Assembly: GCA_963729445.1 (NCBI GenBank)
Contig: CAVSNU010000005.1
Location: 62,001-126,000, forward strand
Direction: 5' to 3'
Source of the DNA: JACCZH01 sp963729445
GTDB lineage: Bacteria > Chloroflexota > Chloroflexia > Thermomicrobiales > CFX8
DNA: 64,000 nucleotides
The notes below the pieces were generated by a model. It saw nothing but the letters and a program-made list of their open reading frames with translations. It had not been told where the DNA came from and ran no database searches. The position numbers were made by a program, and so were the translations under genes. Positions 9,329 to 18,074 of this stretch are shown piece by piece. Every line of letters begins with the position of its first letter. Positions within the stretch are counted from its first letter, which is position 1.

Positions 9329-10564
9329 ATGCTTGGTCGCGTTGCCGTGCTCGCTGTTCTGTTGCTGGTCAGCGTTCTCGCGAACATTGTCCCGGTCTCG
9401 GCGGAAGATACAGCCGTCACCGTCTACGGTTTCGACACGACCGAGACCGTGATTGCTCTTACCTTCGACGCCGGCTCGGACCGGGGGTACGCTCCGCACA
9501 TCCTTGACACCCTCCAGGTCGAAGGCATCAAGGCCACCTTTGGGATGACCGGCTCTTGGGCTAAGCAGAATCCAGATCTTATCCTGAGAATGGTTCAAGA
9601 GGGTCACCACCTGATGAACCATACCTGGACGCATCGCTCGTTTACCGGCCGCTCGACCGGCCAGGCGCCGTTGAGCGCGGTGGAGCGTGCCGACGAGATC
9701 GCCAGAACGGAGACCATCATTCGCCAGCAGGCCGGCGTCGAGCTCAAACCCTACTTCCGGCCTCCGTACGGTGACGTTGACGACTCGGTGCTGCGCGATC
9801 TTGCCGCCAACGGCTACACGGTGAATGTTATGTGGACTGTTGACAGTCTCGGTTGGACCGGGATCTCGGCACAAGAGATCACGCGGCGTGTTGTCGACGG
9901 CGCGACACCTGGCGGCGACATCCTCATGCATGTCGGCGGCCAGTCCGCGGACGGGCCTGCGCTGCCGGAGATCATCCGCCAGCTGCGAGCGCAGGGTTAC
10001 CGCTTCGCGACCGTAGACGAGCTCTATACCGGCAGGATCGATCCTGTCAGCCGCTTCTTTCCGGAAACCGGCTTCGACGTGCAGGGCAGCTTCCTGACCT
10101 ATTGGAACCGCTTCGGCGGGCTGCCGGTCTTTGGCTATCCGATCACTGCCGAGCTCGAAGAGCGTGGCGCGACCGTGCAGTATTTTGAGCGCGCTCGATT
10201 CGAGTGGCGGCCCGGTTCCTGGCCGGAGCGCAACGATATTCTGCTCGGTCTCCTCGGGGTTGAGTACGCGGCGGAGAAGGGCACGCTGCCCGCCTTCCAG
10301 CGTGCAGGAGCATCGACGAGCGCAAACTGCACCTACTTCTCCGAAACCGGCCACAATCTCTGCTTCGGGTTCCGCGAATACTGGCGCAACCACGGCGCGC
10401 TGCCCATTCTGGGGTATCCAATATCCGAGGAGTACACTGAGAATGGCGTAACCGTGCAGTACTTCGAGCGCGCACGCTTCGAGTGGCACCCTGCGAACGA
10501 CCCGCCCTGGGACGTCCTCCTGACCCACCTGGGACGGTGGAAACTGGAACAGCGTGTGCGCTAG
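9329..10564 (+). CDS. Secreted polysaccharide deacetylase (NodB domain) with C-terminal YFERARFEW repeats
   Basis: I prefer the ATG at 9329 (GGAAAGG eight bases upstream) to the GTG at 9320. An N-terminal signal peptide probably ends at VSA-ED near residue 26. Residues ~35-220 form a NodB carbohydrate esterase 4 domain: TFDAGSD near residue 46 (the second Asp of the usual TFDDG is Ala), HTWTH as the His-x3-His metal motif, RPPYG near 144, and a late LMHVGG. Residues ~235-400 contain two copies of a module with FFPETG or YFSETG, YWN/YWR, GLPVFGYPI or ALPILGYPI, and QYFERARFEW. These look like wall- or surface-binding repeats. Likely role: deacetylation of peptidoglycan or another extracellular glycan. 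Confidence 0.85.
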   Translation: MLGRVAVLAVLLLVSVLANIVPVSAEDTAVTVYGFDTTETVIALTFDAGSDRGYAPHILDTLQVEGIKATFGMTGSWAKQNPDLILRMVQEGHHLMNHTWTHRSFTGRSTGQAPLSAVERADEIARTETIIRQQAGVELKPYFRPPYGDVDDSVLRDLAANGYTVNVMWTVDSLGWTGISAQEITRRVVDGATPGGDILMHVGGQSADGPALPEIIRQLRAQGYRFATVDELYTGRIDPVSRFFPETGFDVQGSFLTYWNRFGGLPVFGYPITAELEERGATVQYFERARFEWRPGSWPERNDILLGLLGVEYAAEKGTLPAFQRAGASTSANCTYFSETGHNLCFGFREYWRNHGALPILGYPISEEYTENGVTVQYFERARFEWHPANDPPWDVLLTHLGRWKLEQRVR

Positions 10565-10623
10565 AGCGTGCTACGATGGGCACGACAGATGAAGTGACGG
10601 ATAGAGGGAAGGGGCGCAGGCAC

Positions 10624-11535
10624 ATGGCGCGTTTTCATGGAGTGTACCCGGCGATCGTGACGCCACTAACAGAGGATCGCGAGATCGACCGCGATGCCAC
10701 ACATCGCGTCGTCAACTATCTCATCGACAATGGTATTCACGGGATCTCGGCACTGGGGTCGACCGGCGAGTGCGCCGGCCTGACGAAAGCCCAGCGACGA
10801 ACCTATATGGAGACGATCATGGAAGCCGCGGACGGCCGGGTGACGGTCATGTCCGGGGCCAACGGCACGGCGTTCGATGACGTTGTGGCCGATCTCAAGA
10901 TGGCCGGCGAGATCGGCGCGGCTGCCGCCCTCACCCCACCGCCGTTCTACTACCCGCTATCGGTGCAGGCGGTTGTCGACTATTTCGAGGCGTTGGCCGA
11001 GGTAAGCCCGGTACCCATCTTCCTCTATCACATCCCCCGGATGACGAAGGTGCCAATCGCCGTCGAGGCGGTCGAGAAACTGGCGCGGCACCCCAATATC
11101 GCCGGGCTGAAAGATAGCGATGGTAACCTGGGCTATTTCGCGGAGGTCGCTCGTGTTGCCAATGAGGTGGATGATTTCAGCGCCTTTACCGGCGGTGACA
11201 ACATGTTCTATCCGTCGCTGGTCGTTGGCGGACACGGCATCATTGGCGCGGGCGTCAATGCCGCGCCAGCCGAGGAGCGCGCCGTCTATGATGCTTTCAA
11301 GGCGGGCGATCACGAGGGAGCACTCAAGGCCCAGCACAAGCTCAACCCGATGTTGGCCACCTATCGCGGCGGCGTCTTCCCCTCGGGTGTCAAGGCGACA
11401 CTGGCGGTGCGTGGCCTGTGCGGTACCACCATGACACGCCCGATTCCCGCCGCCACCGCGCAAGAAGTCGACGCCGTCCGGGACCACATGGAGTCGCTCG
11501 GGATGCTCTCCTCCGAGGCGGTTCGCGCCGATTAG
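10624..11535 (+). CDS. Dihydrodipicolinate synthase/N-acetylneuraminate lyase family protein
   Basis: A 303-residue class I aldolase-type TIM barrel, the usual family length. The Schiff-base lysine is K163 in GLKDSDGN and the catalytic tyrosine is Y135 in YHIPR. The substrate carboxylate loop reads GSTGECAGLT near residues 45-54. The PIFLYHIPR stretch and absence of neighbouring lysine genes leave the substrate open: it may be DapA, a sugar-acid aldolase or another pyruvate-dependent lyase. The ATG at 10624 follows GGGGCGCAGG. It stands alone between the deacetylase and glycogen genes, and a hairpin follows the stop codon. Confidence 0.85.
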   Translation: MARFHGVYPAIVTPLTEDREIDRDATHRVVNYLIDNGIHGISALGSTGECAGLTKAQRRTYMETIMEAADGRVTVMSGANGTAFDDVVADLKMAGEIGAAAALTPPPFYYPLSVQAVVDYFEALAEVSPVPIFLYHIPRMTKVPIAVEAVEKLARHPNIAGLKDSDGNLGYFAEVARVANEVDDFSAFTGGDNMFYPSLVVGGHGIIGAGVNAAPAEERAVYDAFKAGDHEGALKAQHKLNPMLATYRGGVFPSGVKATLAVRGLCGTTMTRPIPAATAQEVDAVRDHMESLGMLSSEAVRAD

Positions 11536-11557
11536 GTCCTCTGTACGGCATCGTCGT

Positions 11558-11585
11558 GGCCCCGGCCGGAGCTCTGGCTGGGGCC
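11558..11585 (+). terminator. Terminator-like hairpin after the aldolase gene
   Basis: GGCCCCGGCC (11558-11567) pairs with GGCTGGGGCC (11576-11585) through one G-U wobble, with an 8-base loop. No clear U run follows, so termination is possible but weak. Confidence 0.4.
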
Positions 11586-11645
11586 GTCCATCTTTGCTTC
11601 ACATGTACACTCACCTGTATGGCGGCAGTCCTCAACTTGAATCTG

Positions 11646-13835
11646 ATGCCACCAAAGGACCTGCCGTTACCACGCAAAGGAGCGACATGGTTCGTAAAGT
11701 TACTGCCCGGAAAGCCCTATCCACTTGGGGCGACCTGGGATGGCCAGGGTGTCAACTTCGCAATTTACTCTGAGAATGCAACGCACGTTGAGTTATGCCT
11801 CTTCGATGACAAGCATGCGACCCAGGAATGCGAGCGTATTCGGCTGCGTGAGGTTACGGCCCACATCTGGCACTGCTATGTGCCGCACATGTGGCCGGGG
11901 CAGCTCTACGGCTACCGCGTGCACGGACCCTACGAACCACAGCATGGCATGCGCTTCAACCCGAACAAGCTGCTGATCGATCCTTACGCCAAGGCGATCG
12001 CGGGCAAAGTCAACTGGGAAGCGCCGGTGTTTGGCTATACCCTCGGCGACGAGGCCATGGACCTCTCAATGGATGACCAGGACTCCGCCTGGGGGATGCC
12101 CAAGAGTGTCGTCACCATCCCGACCTTCGACTGGGAAGGCGATCAGCAGCCACGCACGCCCTGGAACGAGTCGGTCATCTACGAGGTGCACGTCAAAGGC
12201 TTCACCCAAAAACACCCTGGCGTGCCCGCGAACCTGCGCGGAACCTATGCCGGACTTGCGTCGCCGGTGATGATCGAGTATCTCAAAGCGCTGGGGGTCA
12301 CCGCGGTCGAGCTGCTGCCGGTGCACGATTTCCTGGACGATAAGCACCTGGTCGACAAAGGACTCACGAACTACTGGGGCTACAACACGACCAACTTCTT
12401 TGCGCCGGACGCGCGCTACTCCAGCGCCGGTGACACGGGCGGGCAGGTGGCCGAGTTCAAGGCGATGGTCAAGGCGCTGCATCGTGCAGGTATCGAGGTC
12501 ATTCTGGACGTCGTCTACAACCACACCTCGGAGGGCAGCGAGCTCGGGCCGACGCTGAGCTTGCGGGGTATCGACAACGCCGCCTACTACCGGTTGGTGC
12601 CTGACGATGAGCGCTACTATATGGACTACACCGGGACCGGCAACACCTTGAACGCGCGGCACCCGCAAGTGTTGCAGCTCATCATGGACAGCTTGCGCTA
12701 CTGGATCCTGGAGATGCACGTCGATGGATTCCGGTTCGATCTTGCGTCCGCGCTGGCTCGGGGTTTGCACGACGTGGACCGGCTTGCGGCCTTCTTCGAC
12801 ATCATTCACCAGGACCCGGTGATCTCGCAGGTGAAGCTCATCGCCGAGCCCTGGGACGTGGGCGAGGGTGGTTATCAGGTCGGCAACTTCCCGGTGCTCT
12901 GGACCGAGTGGAACGGGAAATATCGCGACGCCATCCGGCGCTACTGGCGCGGCGACGACAGTCAGGTCGCTGAGCTCGGCTACCGGTTGACCGGCAGCAG
13001 CGACCTCTACGAGGGCGACGGACGGCGGCCCTACGCCAGCATCAACTTCATCACCTCCCACGACGGCTTTACGTTGCATGACCTGGTCAGCTACAACCAG
13101 AAGCACAACAAGGCCAACGGCGAGGACAATCGCGACGGGGCAAACGACAACGAGTCCTGGAACCACGGCGTCGAAGGGCCAACCGACGACCCGGATATTA
13201 TCGAGCTTCGCGAGCGACAGAAGCGCAACTTCCTGGCCACGCTCCTCTTCTCACAAGGGGTGCCCATGATCTGTGGCGGCGACGAGATCAGCCGCACGCA
13301 GTGCGGGAACAACAACGCCTATTGCCAGGACAACGAGATCAGCTGGTTTGACTGGGAGCTGGACGAGCGCCGGACTGCGCTGCTCGAGTTCACCCGGCAG
13401 CTCATCCGTATTCGCCATGAGCACCCGGCGCTACGGCGGCGCAAATTCTTCCAGGGCCGGCGTATCCGGGGCTCGGATGTGCGCGACATCACCTGGCTGC
13501 GTCCGGACGGTCAACAGATGACGGACGAAGAGTGGGACTCCGGCTGGGTGCGCTCGCTGGGGATACGGCTGGGCGGCCTTGCGTTGGACGAGTACGACGC
13601 CCTCGGCGAGCGCGTCACCGACGACACCTTGCTCATCCTGATCAACTCGCACGACGACGCCGTCCCGTTCACCCTGCCAACCTCGGCTCAGGGCCTGCAC
13701 TGGGACGTGGTGATCAACACCCACGCACCTGCCGTGGCCGAGGATGAGCGCCCGATTCCGAACGGCTCCGCATTCGATCTCCCGGGCCGCTCGCTCGTGC
13801 TCCTGCGCCGGCATGACGTTGACGAAGAGGCGTAA
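11646..13835 (+). CDS. glgX: Glycogen debranching enzyme (GlgX/isoamylase type)
   Basis: About 729 residues, a glycoside hydrolase 13 enzyme that cleaves alpha-1,6 branches of glycogen-like polymers. An N-terminal CBM48 domain (PYPLGATWDGQGVNF) precedes the catalytic barrel. Numbering from 11646, the nucleophile is D365 in DGFRFDLAS, the acid/base E401 in IAEPWDVG, and the transition-state Asp D473 in TSHDGF. The start is uncertain. In-frame ATGs at 11619 and 11646 lack ribosome sites, whereas a good AAAGGAG at 11676-11682 precedes an ATG at 11687 in the wrong frame. Removing one base near 11700 would fuse that ATG (MVRKV) to the LPGKPYPLG start typical of GlgX. The 3' end meets a convergent gene 21 bases on. 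Confidence 0.92.
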   Translation: MPPKDLPLPRKGATWFVKLLPGKPYPLGATWDGQGVNFAIYSENATHVELCLFDDKHATQECERIRLREVTAHIWHCYVPHMWPGQLYGYRVHGPYEPQHGMRFNPNKLLIDPYAKAIAGKVNWEAPVFGYTLGDEAMDLSMDDQDSAWGMPKSVVTIPTFDWEGDQQPRTPWNESVIYEVHVKGFTQKHPGVPANLRGTYAGLASPVMIEYLKALGVTAVELLPVHDFLDDKHLVDKGLTNYWGYNTTNFFAPDARYSSAGDTGGQVAEFKAMVKALHRAGIEVILDVVYNHTSEGSELGPTLSLRGIDNAAYYRLVPDDERYYMDYTGTGNTLNARHPQVLQLIMDSLRYWILEMHVDGFRFDLASALARGLHDVDRLAAFFDIIHQDPVISQVKLIAEPWDVGEGGYQVGNFPVLWTEWNGKYRDAIRRYWRGDDSQVAELGYRLTGSSDLYEGDGRRPYASINFITSHDGFTLHDLVSYNQKHNKANGEDNRDGANDNESWNHGVEGPTDDPDIIELRERQKRNFLATLLFSQGVPMICGGDEISRTQCGNNNAYCQDNEISWFDWELDERRTALLEFTRQLIRIRHEHPALRRRKFFQGRRIRGSDVRDITWLRPDGQQMTDEEWDSGWVRSLGIRLGGLALDEYDALGERVTDDTLLILINSHDDAVPFTLPTSAQGLHWDVVINTHAPAVAEDERPIPNGSAFDLPGRSLVLLRRHDVDEEA

Positions 13836-13856
13836 CGGGCTGCCACGAGACCACGA

Positions 13857-14585
13857 TCATGCCCCCTTCGAACCGCTCTCGTCAGTCGCCAGTCGATACC
13901 CGACGCCCGAGGTCGTGACCAGATAGCGGGGGTGAGCCGGGTCCGGTTCGAGCTTCTGGCGCAGGTAGCGGATATACGTCCTCAGGTAATCGACCTCGTC
14001 GCGATAATCGGCACCCCAGACCTCGGTCAGCAGTGCGGTGTGCGTCATGACCTGGTTAGGATGGCGTGCGAGGGCGACCAGGAGCTGAAACTCCGTCGGC
14101 GTGAGGTGCACGAGCTTGCCGGAGCTCGTTACCTGCTGGGACGCGAGGTCGATGACCAGGTCGCCCAACTGGATCTTCGCCGGGCTGTCGGCGCCTACCC
14201 GTGTCCGGCGCAGGATGGCACGCACCCTGGCCAGCAGCTCCTTCGCGCTGAACGGCTTGGTGATGTAGTCATCGGCGCCGACCTCGAAGCCACGCAGCTT
14301 CTCGTCCTCGCGGGTGCGCGCCGTCACCATGATGACCGGGACCATCGAGAACTCGCGGATACGCTGGCACACCATGAACCCGTCGAGCTGTCCCGGCAGG
14401 AGCAGATCCAGCAAGATCAGGTCCGGGTTCTCAAGCGCCGTCTGCTCGATGGCGCGCTCCCCATCCGGAACGACCAGCACCTGGTAACGAGCCGACTCAA
14501 GCACGGCACGAATTAACCTCACCAACCGCGGCTCATCCTCCACGACGAGAATCTTTGCTTGTGATTGGGGCGCTAGCTCAGTCAT
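13857..14585 (-). CDS. OmpR/KdpE-type DNA-binding response regulator
   Basis: 242 residues. Residues ~10-125 are a receiver domain with the acidic pair in VVEDEP, phospho-acceptor D60 (LILLD), the switch Thr in VTAR and the invariant Lys in ITKPFSAKELL. Residues ~140-235 form a winged-helix trans_reg_C domain (LTPTEFQLL, VWGADY, YIRYLRQKLEPDP, TTSGVGYRL). The tail lies 15 bases beyond the histidine kinase stop in the same direction, so the two form a two-component operon. The domain style resembles KdpE, but no Kdp potassium pump genes are near. The target genes are unknown. Confidence 0.93.
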   Translation of the reverse strand: MTELAPQSQAKILVVEDEPRLVRLIRAVLESARYQVLVVPDGERAIEQTALENPDLILLDLLLPGQLDGFMVCQRIREFSMVPVIMVTARTREDEKLRGFEVGADDYITKPFSAKELLARVRAILRRTRVGADSPAKIQLGDLVIDLASQQVTSSGKLVHLTPTEFQLLVALARHPNQVMTHTALLTEVWGADYRDEVDYLRTYIRYLRQKLEPDPAHPRYLVTTSGVGYRLATDESGSKGA

Positions 14586-14600
14586 GTTCCCATATTACCG

Positions 14601-15683
14601 TTACGCGCGCGGGTGTGGAATTGTGAACGCAAGTGTCGTCCCACGTCCTACCCTGCTCTCAGCCCAGATTCTGCCACCATGCGCGCGCACGATCGCGTCA
14701 CTGATGGGAAGTCCCAGTCCCGTGCCGGCCACACCCTGGCGATCCACGGAGACCCGAAAGAAACGCTCGAAGAGCTTGTTCAAGTCTGCTGGCGCGATAC
14801 CAATGCCCTGGTCGACGACACTCACCACCACTTCACCCGGGAGCGTGTCACCGCGAACGACGATCAGGCCACCGTCCGGAGAATACTTCACTGCGTTGTC
14901 GATCAGGTTCCTCAGCACCTGTTCAATCCGCTGAGCATCGGCCTCGACGACCGGAAAGGTGGAGGGGAACATTTGCACGAACTGGTGCTGGTTGCTCTGA
15001 ATAGCGAACCGGTCGACAACGCGCTTGGCAATGCGCGGTATCAGGATTGGTTCCAGCTCGATCCGCAGTGAGCCGGCCTCGATCGTCGCGGATTCCAGGA
15101 TGTCCTCGATCAACCTGGTCAAACGGTCGCTCTCGTCAGCGATCGTCTCCAGGAACTCCGTCTTCGTCGCGACTCCCCAGTCGGCATCCTCCAGGAGGAG
15201 CGCTGTCGCATACCCTTTAATGGAAGCAAGGGGCGTGCGCATCTCGTGAGACAGAATCGAGATGACGTCGAGCTTGAGCCCCGCGGCGTCTTCCAGGAGC
15301 CGCGCGTGCTCCGCAGTCGATTGCTCGCGGGCATCAATAGCGGTCGCCACGAGATCCCCGGCGGCCGCAATGCGCCCCTCATCGAGTTGGAGCGAAGGCC
15401 AGGTCTCCCCCGGTGCGTCATGGACGACGATCGCGCCGAGCAGCCGGTCCCGGGAACGAAGTGGAATACAGAGACGGCTCCTGCCGTCGTCGTCATCCAC
15501 GCGCGGCGGTGGGGCGAGCGGGTCGAAGAGCTCGATCGTGACCGATCGGGACGGATCAAGCATGGCGGCGACCGCTACCGGCGCGAGCGCAACGATGTCG
15601 TCGACCGTCGCCGCCGCCAACAATAGGCGCGCCAGCGGGCCAATCGCCTCACCCGACAATGCGTTGTGTTCCTCTGCCGGCAT
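14601..15683 (-). CDS. Soluble GAF-domain sensor histidine kinase
   Basis: 360 residues from the ATG at 15683 (MPAEEHN). Further-upstream in-frame codons overlap the divergent gene and give low-complexity Arg/Ser sequence. No membrane helices are seen. Residues ~15-120 look like a GAF sensor domain. HisKA follows with the phospho-acceptor H146 in LSHEMRTPLAS, then a HATPase_c domain with N box NLIDNAVKYSPDGG, G1 DQGIGIAP and G2 GTGLGLPIS. It should phosphorylate the regulator encoded just downstream. The signal is cytoplasmic and unknown. Domain architecture is close to the C-terminal half of KdpD. Confidence 0.9.
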   Translation of the reverse strand: MPAEEHNALSGEAIGPLARLLLAAATVDDIVALAPVAVAAMLDPSRSVTIELFDPLAPPPRVDDDDGRSRLCIPLRSRDRLLGAIVVHDAPGETWPSLQLDEGRIAAAGDLVATAIDAREQSTAEHARLLEDAAGLKLDVISILSHEMRTPLASIKGYATALLLEDADWGVATKTEFLETIADESDRLTRLIEDILESATIEAGSLRIELEPILIPRIAKRVVDRFAIQSNQHQFVQMFPSTFPVVEADAQRIEQVLRNLIDNAVKYSPDGGLIVVRGDTLPGEVVVSVVDQGIGIAPADLNKLFERFFRVSVDRQGVAGTGLGLPISDAIVRAHGGRIWAESRVGRGTTLAFTIPHPRA

Positions 15684-15822
15684 CTGAAAGCCCTTGTTCC
15701 TGGCGCGAAAATCACGGTTCACAGGATACCGCGCCCACCGCACGTTGGTCACGAGACCGGACGGGCCTAGTACACTGCCTAACCGGGTACGCGACGATCG
15801 ATTGCGACTTGAGGGCACAGAC

Positions 15823-16488
15823 ATGGAGATTTCGCTATCGCTGGTCCTCGATGCATCCGGCACAGCCGTGTTCGCCCTCAGTGGCGCGCTGCTGGCCGTC
15901 CGCAAGAATCTCGACATCGTGGGCATCGTTGTCCTGTCAGTGGCCGCCGGTCTCGGTGGGGGCATCATCCGAGACGTGCTGTTGGGTATCGCTCCGCCCG
16001 CGGCGCTCGAAAATGAGCTCTACCTGCTGCTCGCGATCGGCGCCGGCGTCCTTGGATTCTTCTTCCATCCTCGCATCGAACGTTTGAACGCGAGCATCCG
16101 GGTCTTCGACGCGTTGGGGCTCGGGTTCTTTGCTGTCGCGGGAGCGCTCAAATCCCTCGATGCCGGTCTCGGACCCCTGCCGGCCGTGCTCCTCGGCGTT
16201 GTGTCCGGCGTCGGCGGCGGAATCATCCGGGATATCCTGAGCGTGGAGATTCCGCTCGTGCTGCGTCGTGACATCTATGCCCTGGCCGCGCTGCTGGGAG
16301 CGCTCACCTGTGTCGTAATTGTGCGCAGCGGACTCCCGACCGGCCTGGCAGCGCTGCTCGGCGTGGGCGCTACATTCACGCTGCGCATGTGCGCCCTCAT
16401 CTTCGATTGGCACGCGCCGCGCCCCCGGCCCCCTCGTCCAGCCGATGACGATGAGCATGCCAGCGAAGACATCCGGCCTCGCGTCTGA
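15823..16488 (+). CDS. UPF0126/TRIC-family membrane protein
   Basis: 221 residues from the ATG at 15823 (GAGGG upstream). Six to seven hydrophobic helices are arranged as two copies of a three-helix unit, each carrying a Gly-rich turn: GLGGGIIRDVLLG and GVGGGIIRDILS. This is the signature of the UPF0126 family, whose prokaryotic members are trimeric intracellular cation (TRIC) channels. An acidic, Pro/Arg-rich tail of ~25 residues follows the last helix. Likely role: a potassium-permeable monovalent cation channel. It is divergent from the histidine kinase gene, and the ~140-base gap must hold both promoters. Confidence 0.88.
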   Translation: MEISLSLVLDASGTAVFALSGALLAVRKNLDIVGIVVLSVAAGLGGGIIRDVLLGIAPPAALENELYLLLAIGAGVLGFFFHPRIERLNASIRVFDALGLGFFAVAGALKSLDAGLGPLPAVLLGVVSGVGGGIIRDILSVEIPLVLRRDIYALAALLGALTCVVIVRSGLPTGLAALLGVGATFTLRMCALIFDWHAPRPRPPRPADDDEHASEDIRPRV

Positions 16489-16652
16489 AGCGGATGAGCC
16501 TCAATCGACTCCGGCGCGTTCATAAACACACCAACGCCCTGCCCCTGTTACGCTGAAAGAGGAATGACAACGCAACGACGCCCGTCAGCACGCAACGCCA
16601 CTGAATTTCCGCACGGACTAGCGCAAGACGGCACTCCAGAAGGAGGACTTTC

Positions 16653-17615
16653 ATGATCAGCACCATCGTCGTTCCTCTTGATCGCTCCCCGGCCGCCGAG
16701 CGAGCGCTACCGTTCGCCGAAGTGGTCGCAAAACAAATCAACGCGGGCATCGTCTTGCTCTCGGTCATCGATCTGCCGCTCGAGCTCGAAGCGTGGCTCG
16801 AGGCGCAACCCGTAGCGGATGTCAGGAGAGAGATTGAAAGCGAGTACCGCGAGTACCTCAGTGAGGTCGCGGAGCGCATTGATCGCGTGCCGGTGGACAC
16901 GGTTGTACGGTTCGGAGCCCCCGTAACCCAGATCCAGAAGTTCGTGGGCTCTCTGCCGGACGCGCTCGTCATCATGGCCAGCCACGGGCACTCGGGGTTC
17001 CGTCGTCTCATAGCCGGCAGCGTCACCCAACAACTGGTGCACCGGCTCCTGACCCCGGTCATCGTCGTGCCGGCCAGCGTTCCAGATCCGCTGCGACCGC
17101 CGTCCGGCGCGGTGGGGAGAATTCTCGTCCCGCTCGATGGCTCACCCTTTGCGGAGCACGCGCTGCGCACCGGCCTGAATATATTCGGCTCGGCGCGGCC
17201 AGATCTGGTTCTCTTGCGCGTTGTTGAAATACCGGTCATGGCCATTGGCGTGGATCCGGCATTCGATGTCTATGCGTTCCAGTTGTATCTCGACGCCGTC
17301 CGCGAAGTGGCCGAAGAGTACCTGGACGAAATGAGTGTGCGGCTTGCAGATGAGGGGTACCCGGTCTCGATTGAAGTCCGGATCGGGTCGGTTGTGGACG
17401 AGATCAATAGCGTGGCCGAAGAGTACGACGTGGACCTGCTCGTCATGGGGACGCATGGCCGCTCAGGCATCAACCGGCTCATCTTCGGCTCCGTCGCCGA
17501 GGCGGAGCTGCGTCTCGCACCAGTCCCATTGATGGTCGTGCGTCCAGACGAAGCAGCCCTTATGGAGAGCGAGGAAGCCGCTCAGGCTGAGGCCCCCGTC
17601 AACTCGGAATCATGA
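16653..17615 (+). CDS. Universal stress protein with two tandem UspA domains
   Basis: 320 residues behind a strong AGAAGGAGG site. Two UspA folds are joined head to tail. Domain 1 (1-~145) begins TIVVPLDRSPAAERAL and ends with the nucleotide-loop SHGHSGFRRLIAGSV. Domain 2 (~152-300) begins RILVPLDGSPFAEHAL and ends THGRSGINRLIFGSVAE. Both loops fit the ATP-binding G-x2-G-x9-G-(S/T) pattern. An acidic Ala/Glu tail closes the protein. Proteins of this class respond to stress or energy limitation; the precise role is unknown. It stands alone, converging with the DUF1294 gene. Confidence 0.93.
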   Translation: MISTIVVPLDRSPAAERALPFAEVVAKQINAGIVLLSVIDLPLELEAWLEAQPVADVRREIESEYREYLSEVAERIDRVPVDTVVRFGAPVTQIQKFVGSLPDALVIMASHGHSGFRRLIAGSVTQQLVHRLLTPVIVVPASVPDPLRPPSGAVGRILVPLDGSPFAEHALRTGLNIFGSARPDLVLLRVVEIPVMAIGVDPAFDVYAFQLYLDAVREVAEEYLDEMSVRLADEGYPVSIEVRIGSVVDEINSVAEEYDVDLLVMGTHGRSGINRLIFGSVAEAELRLAPVPLMVVRPDEAALMESEEAAQAEAPVNSES

Positions 17616-17629
17616 CGACGTGCAGCGCG

Positions 17630-18040
17630 CTATAGCAGGAGCCAGAAGGCAATCCCCGCGTGGGCTGCGCTGGCAAGAAGGAGCACGATCAGGAAGCTGA
17701 GATGTCGAGTTTTATGCCGAAAAGCCAGGCGGCCAGCCCAACCGCCGGCGAAACCGCCTGCCAGGGCGAGTCCATGCAGAACCGTCTCGGGAATGCGGCC
17801 ACCCCCGCTGGCGGCCCGACGCTTGTCGAGCCCGTAGAACGCGAACAAGACGACACTCAAGCCGGTCATCCACGCCAGGTAGAGCGGGACATCGATGATC
17901 AACGCGATACCCATCGTGATGACCGCGGCGGCGAGCAGGCCGACCAGCGCCCACAACCTGTACGGTGAACGGTATCTGCGCGTCCGCCGGTTGTTCACGC
18001 GTGCCTGAGCCCCTCCCGTTGCCACCACTCCGGCGTCCAT
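17630..18040 (-). CDS. DUF1294 family small membrane protein
   Basis: 136 residues with a basic Arg-rich N-terminus and three to four helices. The family hallmarks are present: a YGLDKRRA motif after the second helix, RIPE, a Gly-rich LAGGFAGGWAGRL helix and FRHKTRHLSF. DUF1294 proteins are uncharacterised and sometimes fused to cold-shock domains; no such domain is present here. The stop lies 14 bases from the convergent universal stress protein gene. Confidence 0.82.
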   Translation of the reverse strand: MDAGVVATGGAQARVNNRRTRRYRSPYRLWALVGLLAAAVITMGIALIIDVPLYLAWMTGLSVVLFAFYGLDKRRAASGGGRIPETVLHGLALAGGFAGGWAGRLAFRHKTRHLSFLIVLLLASAAHAGIAFWLLL

Positions 18041-18074
18041 GCGACGCGCAGCCGGTCCACGGGTCGCCCTCCGG

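Noticed and set aside
12066..13166. A 366-codon minus-strand frame
   Set aside because: Antisense to glgX, whose catalytic residues are all in place.
13857..15683. KdpDE potassium sensor pair
   Set aside because: The kinase lacks the KdpD N-terminal and membrane domains, and no kdpFABC genes are near, so only the generic two-component call is supported.
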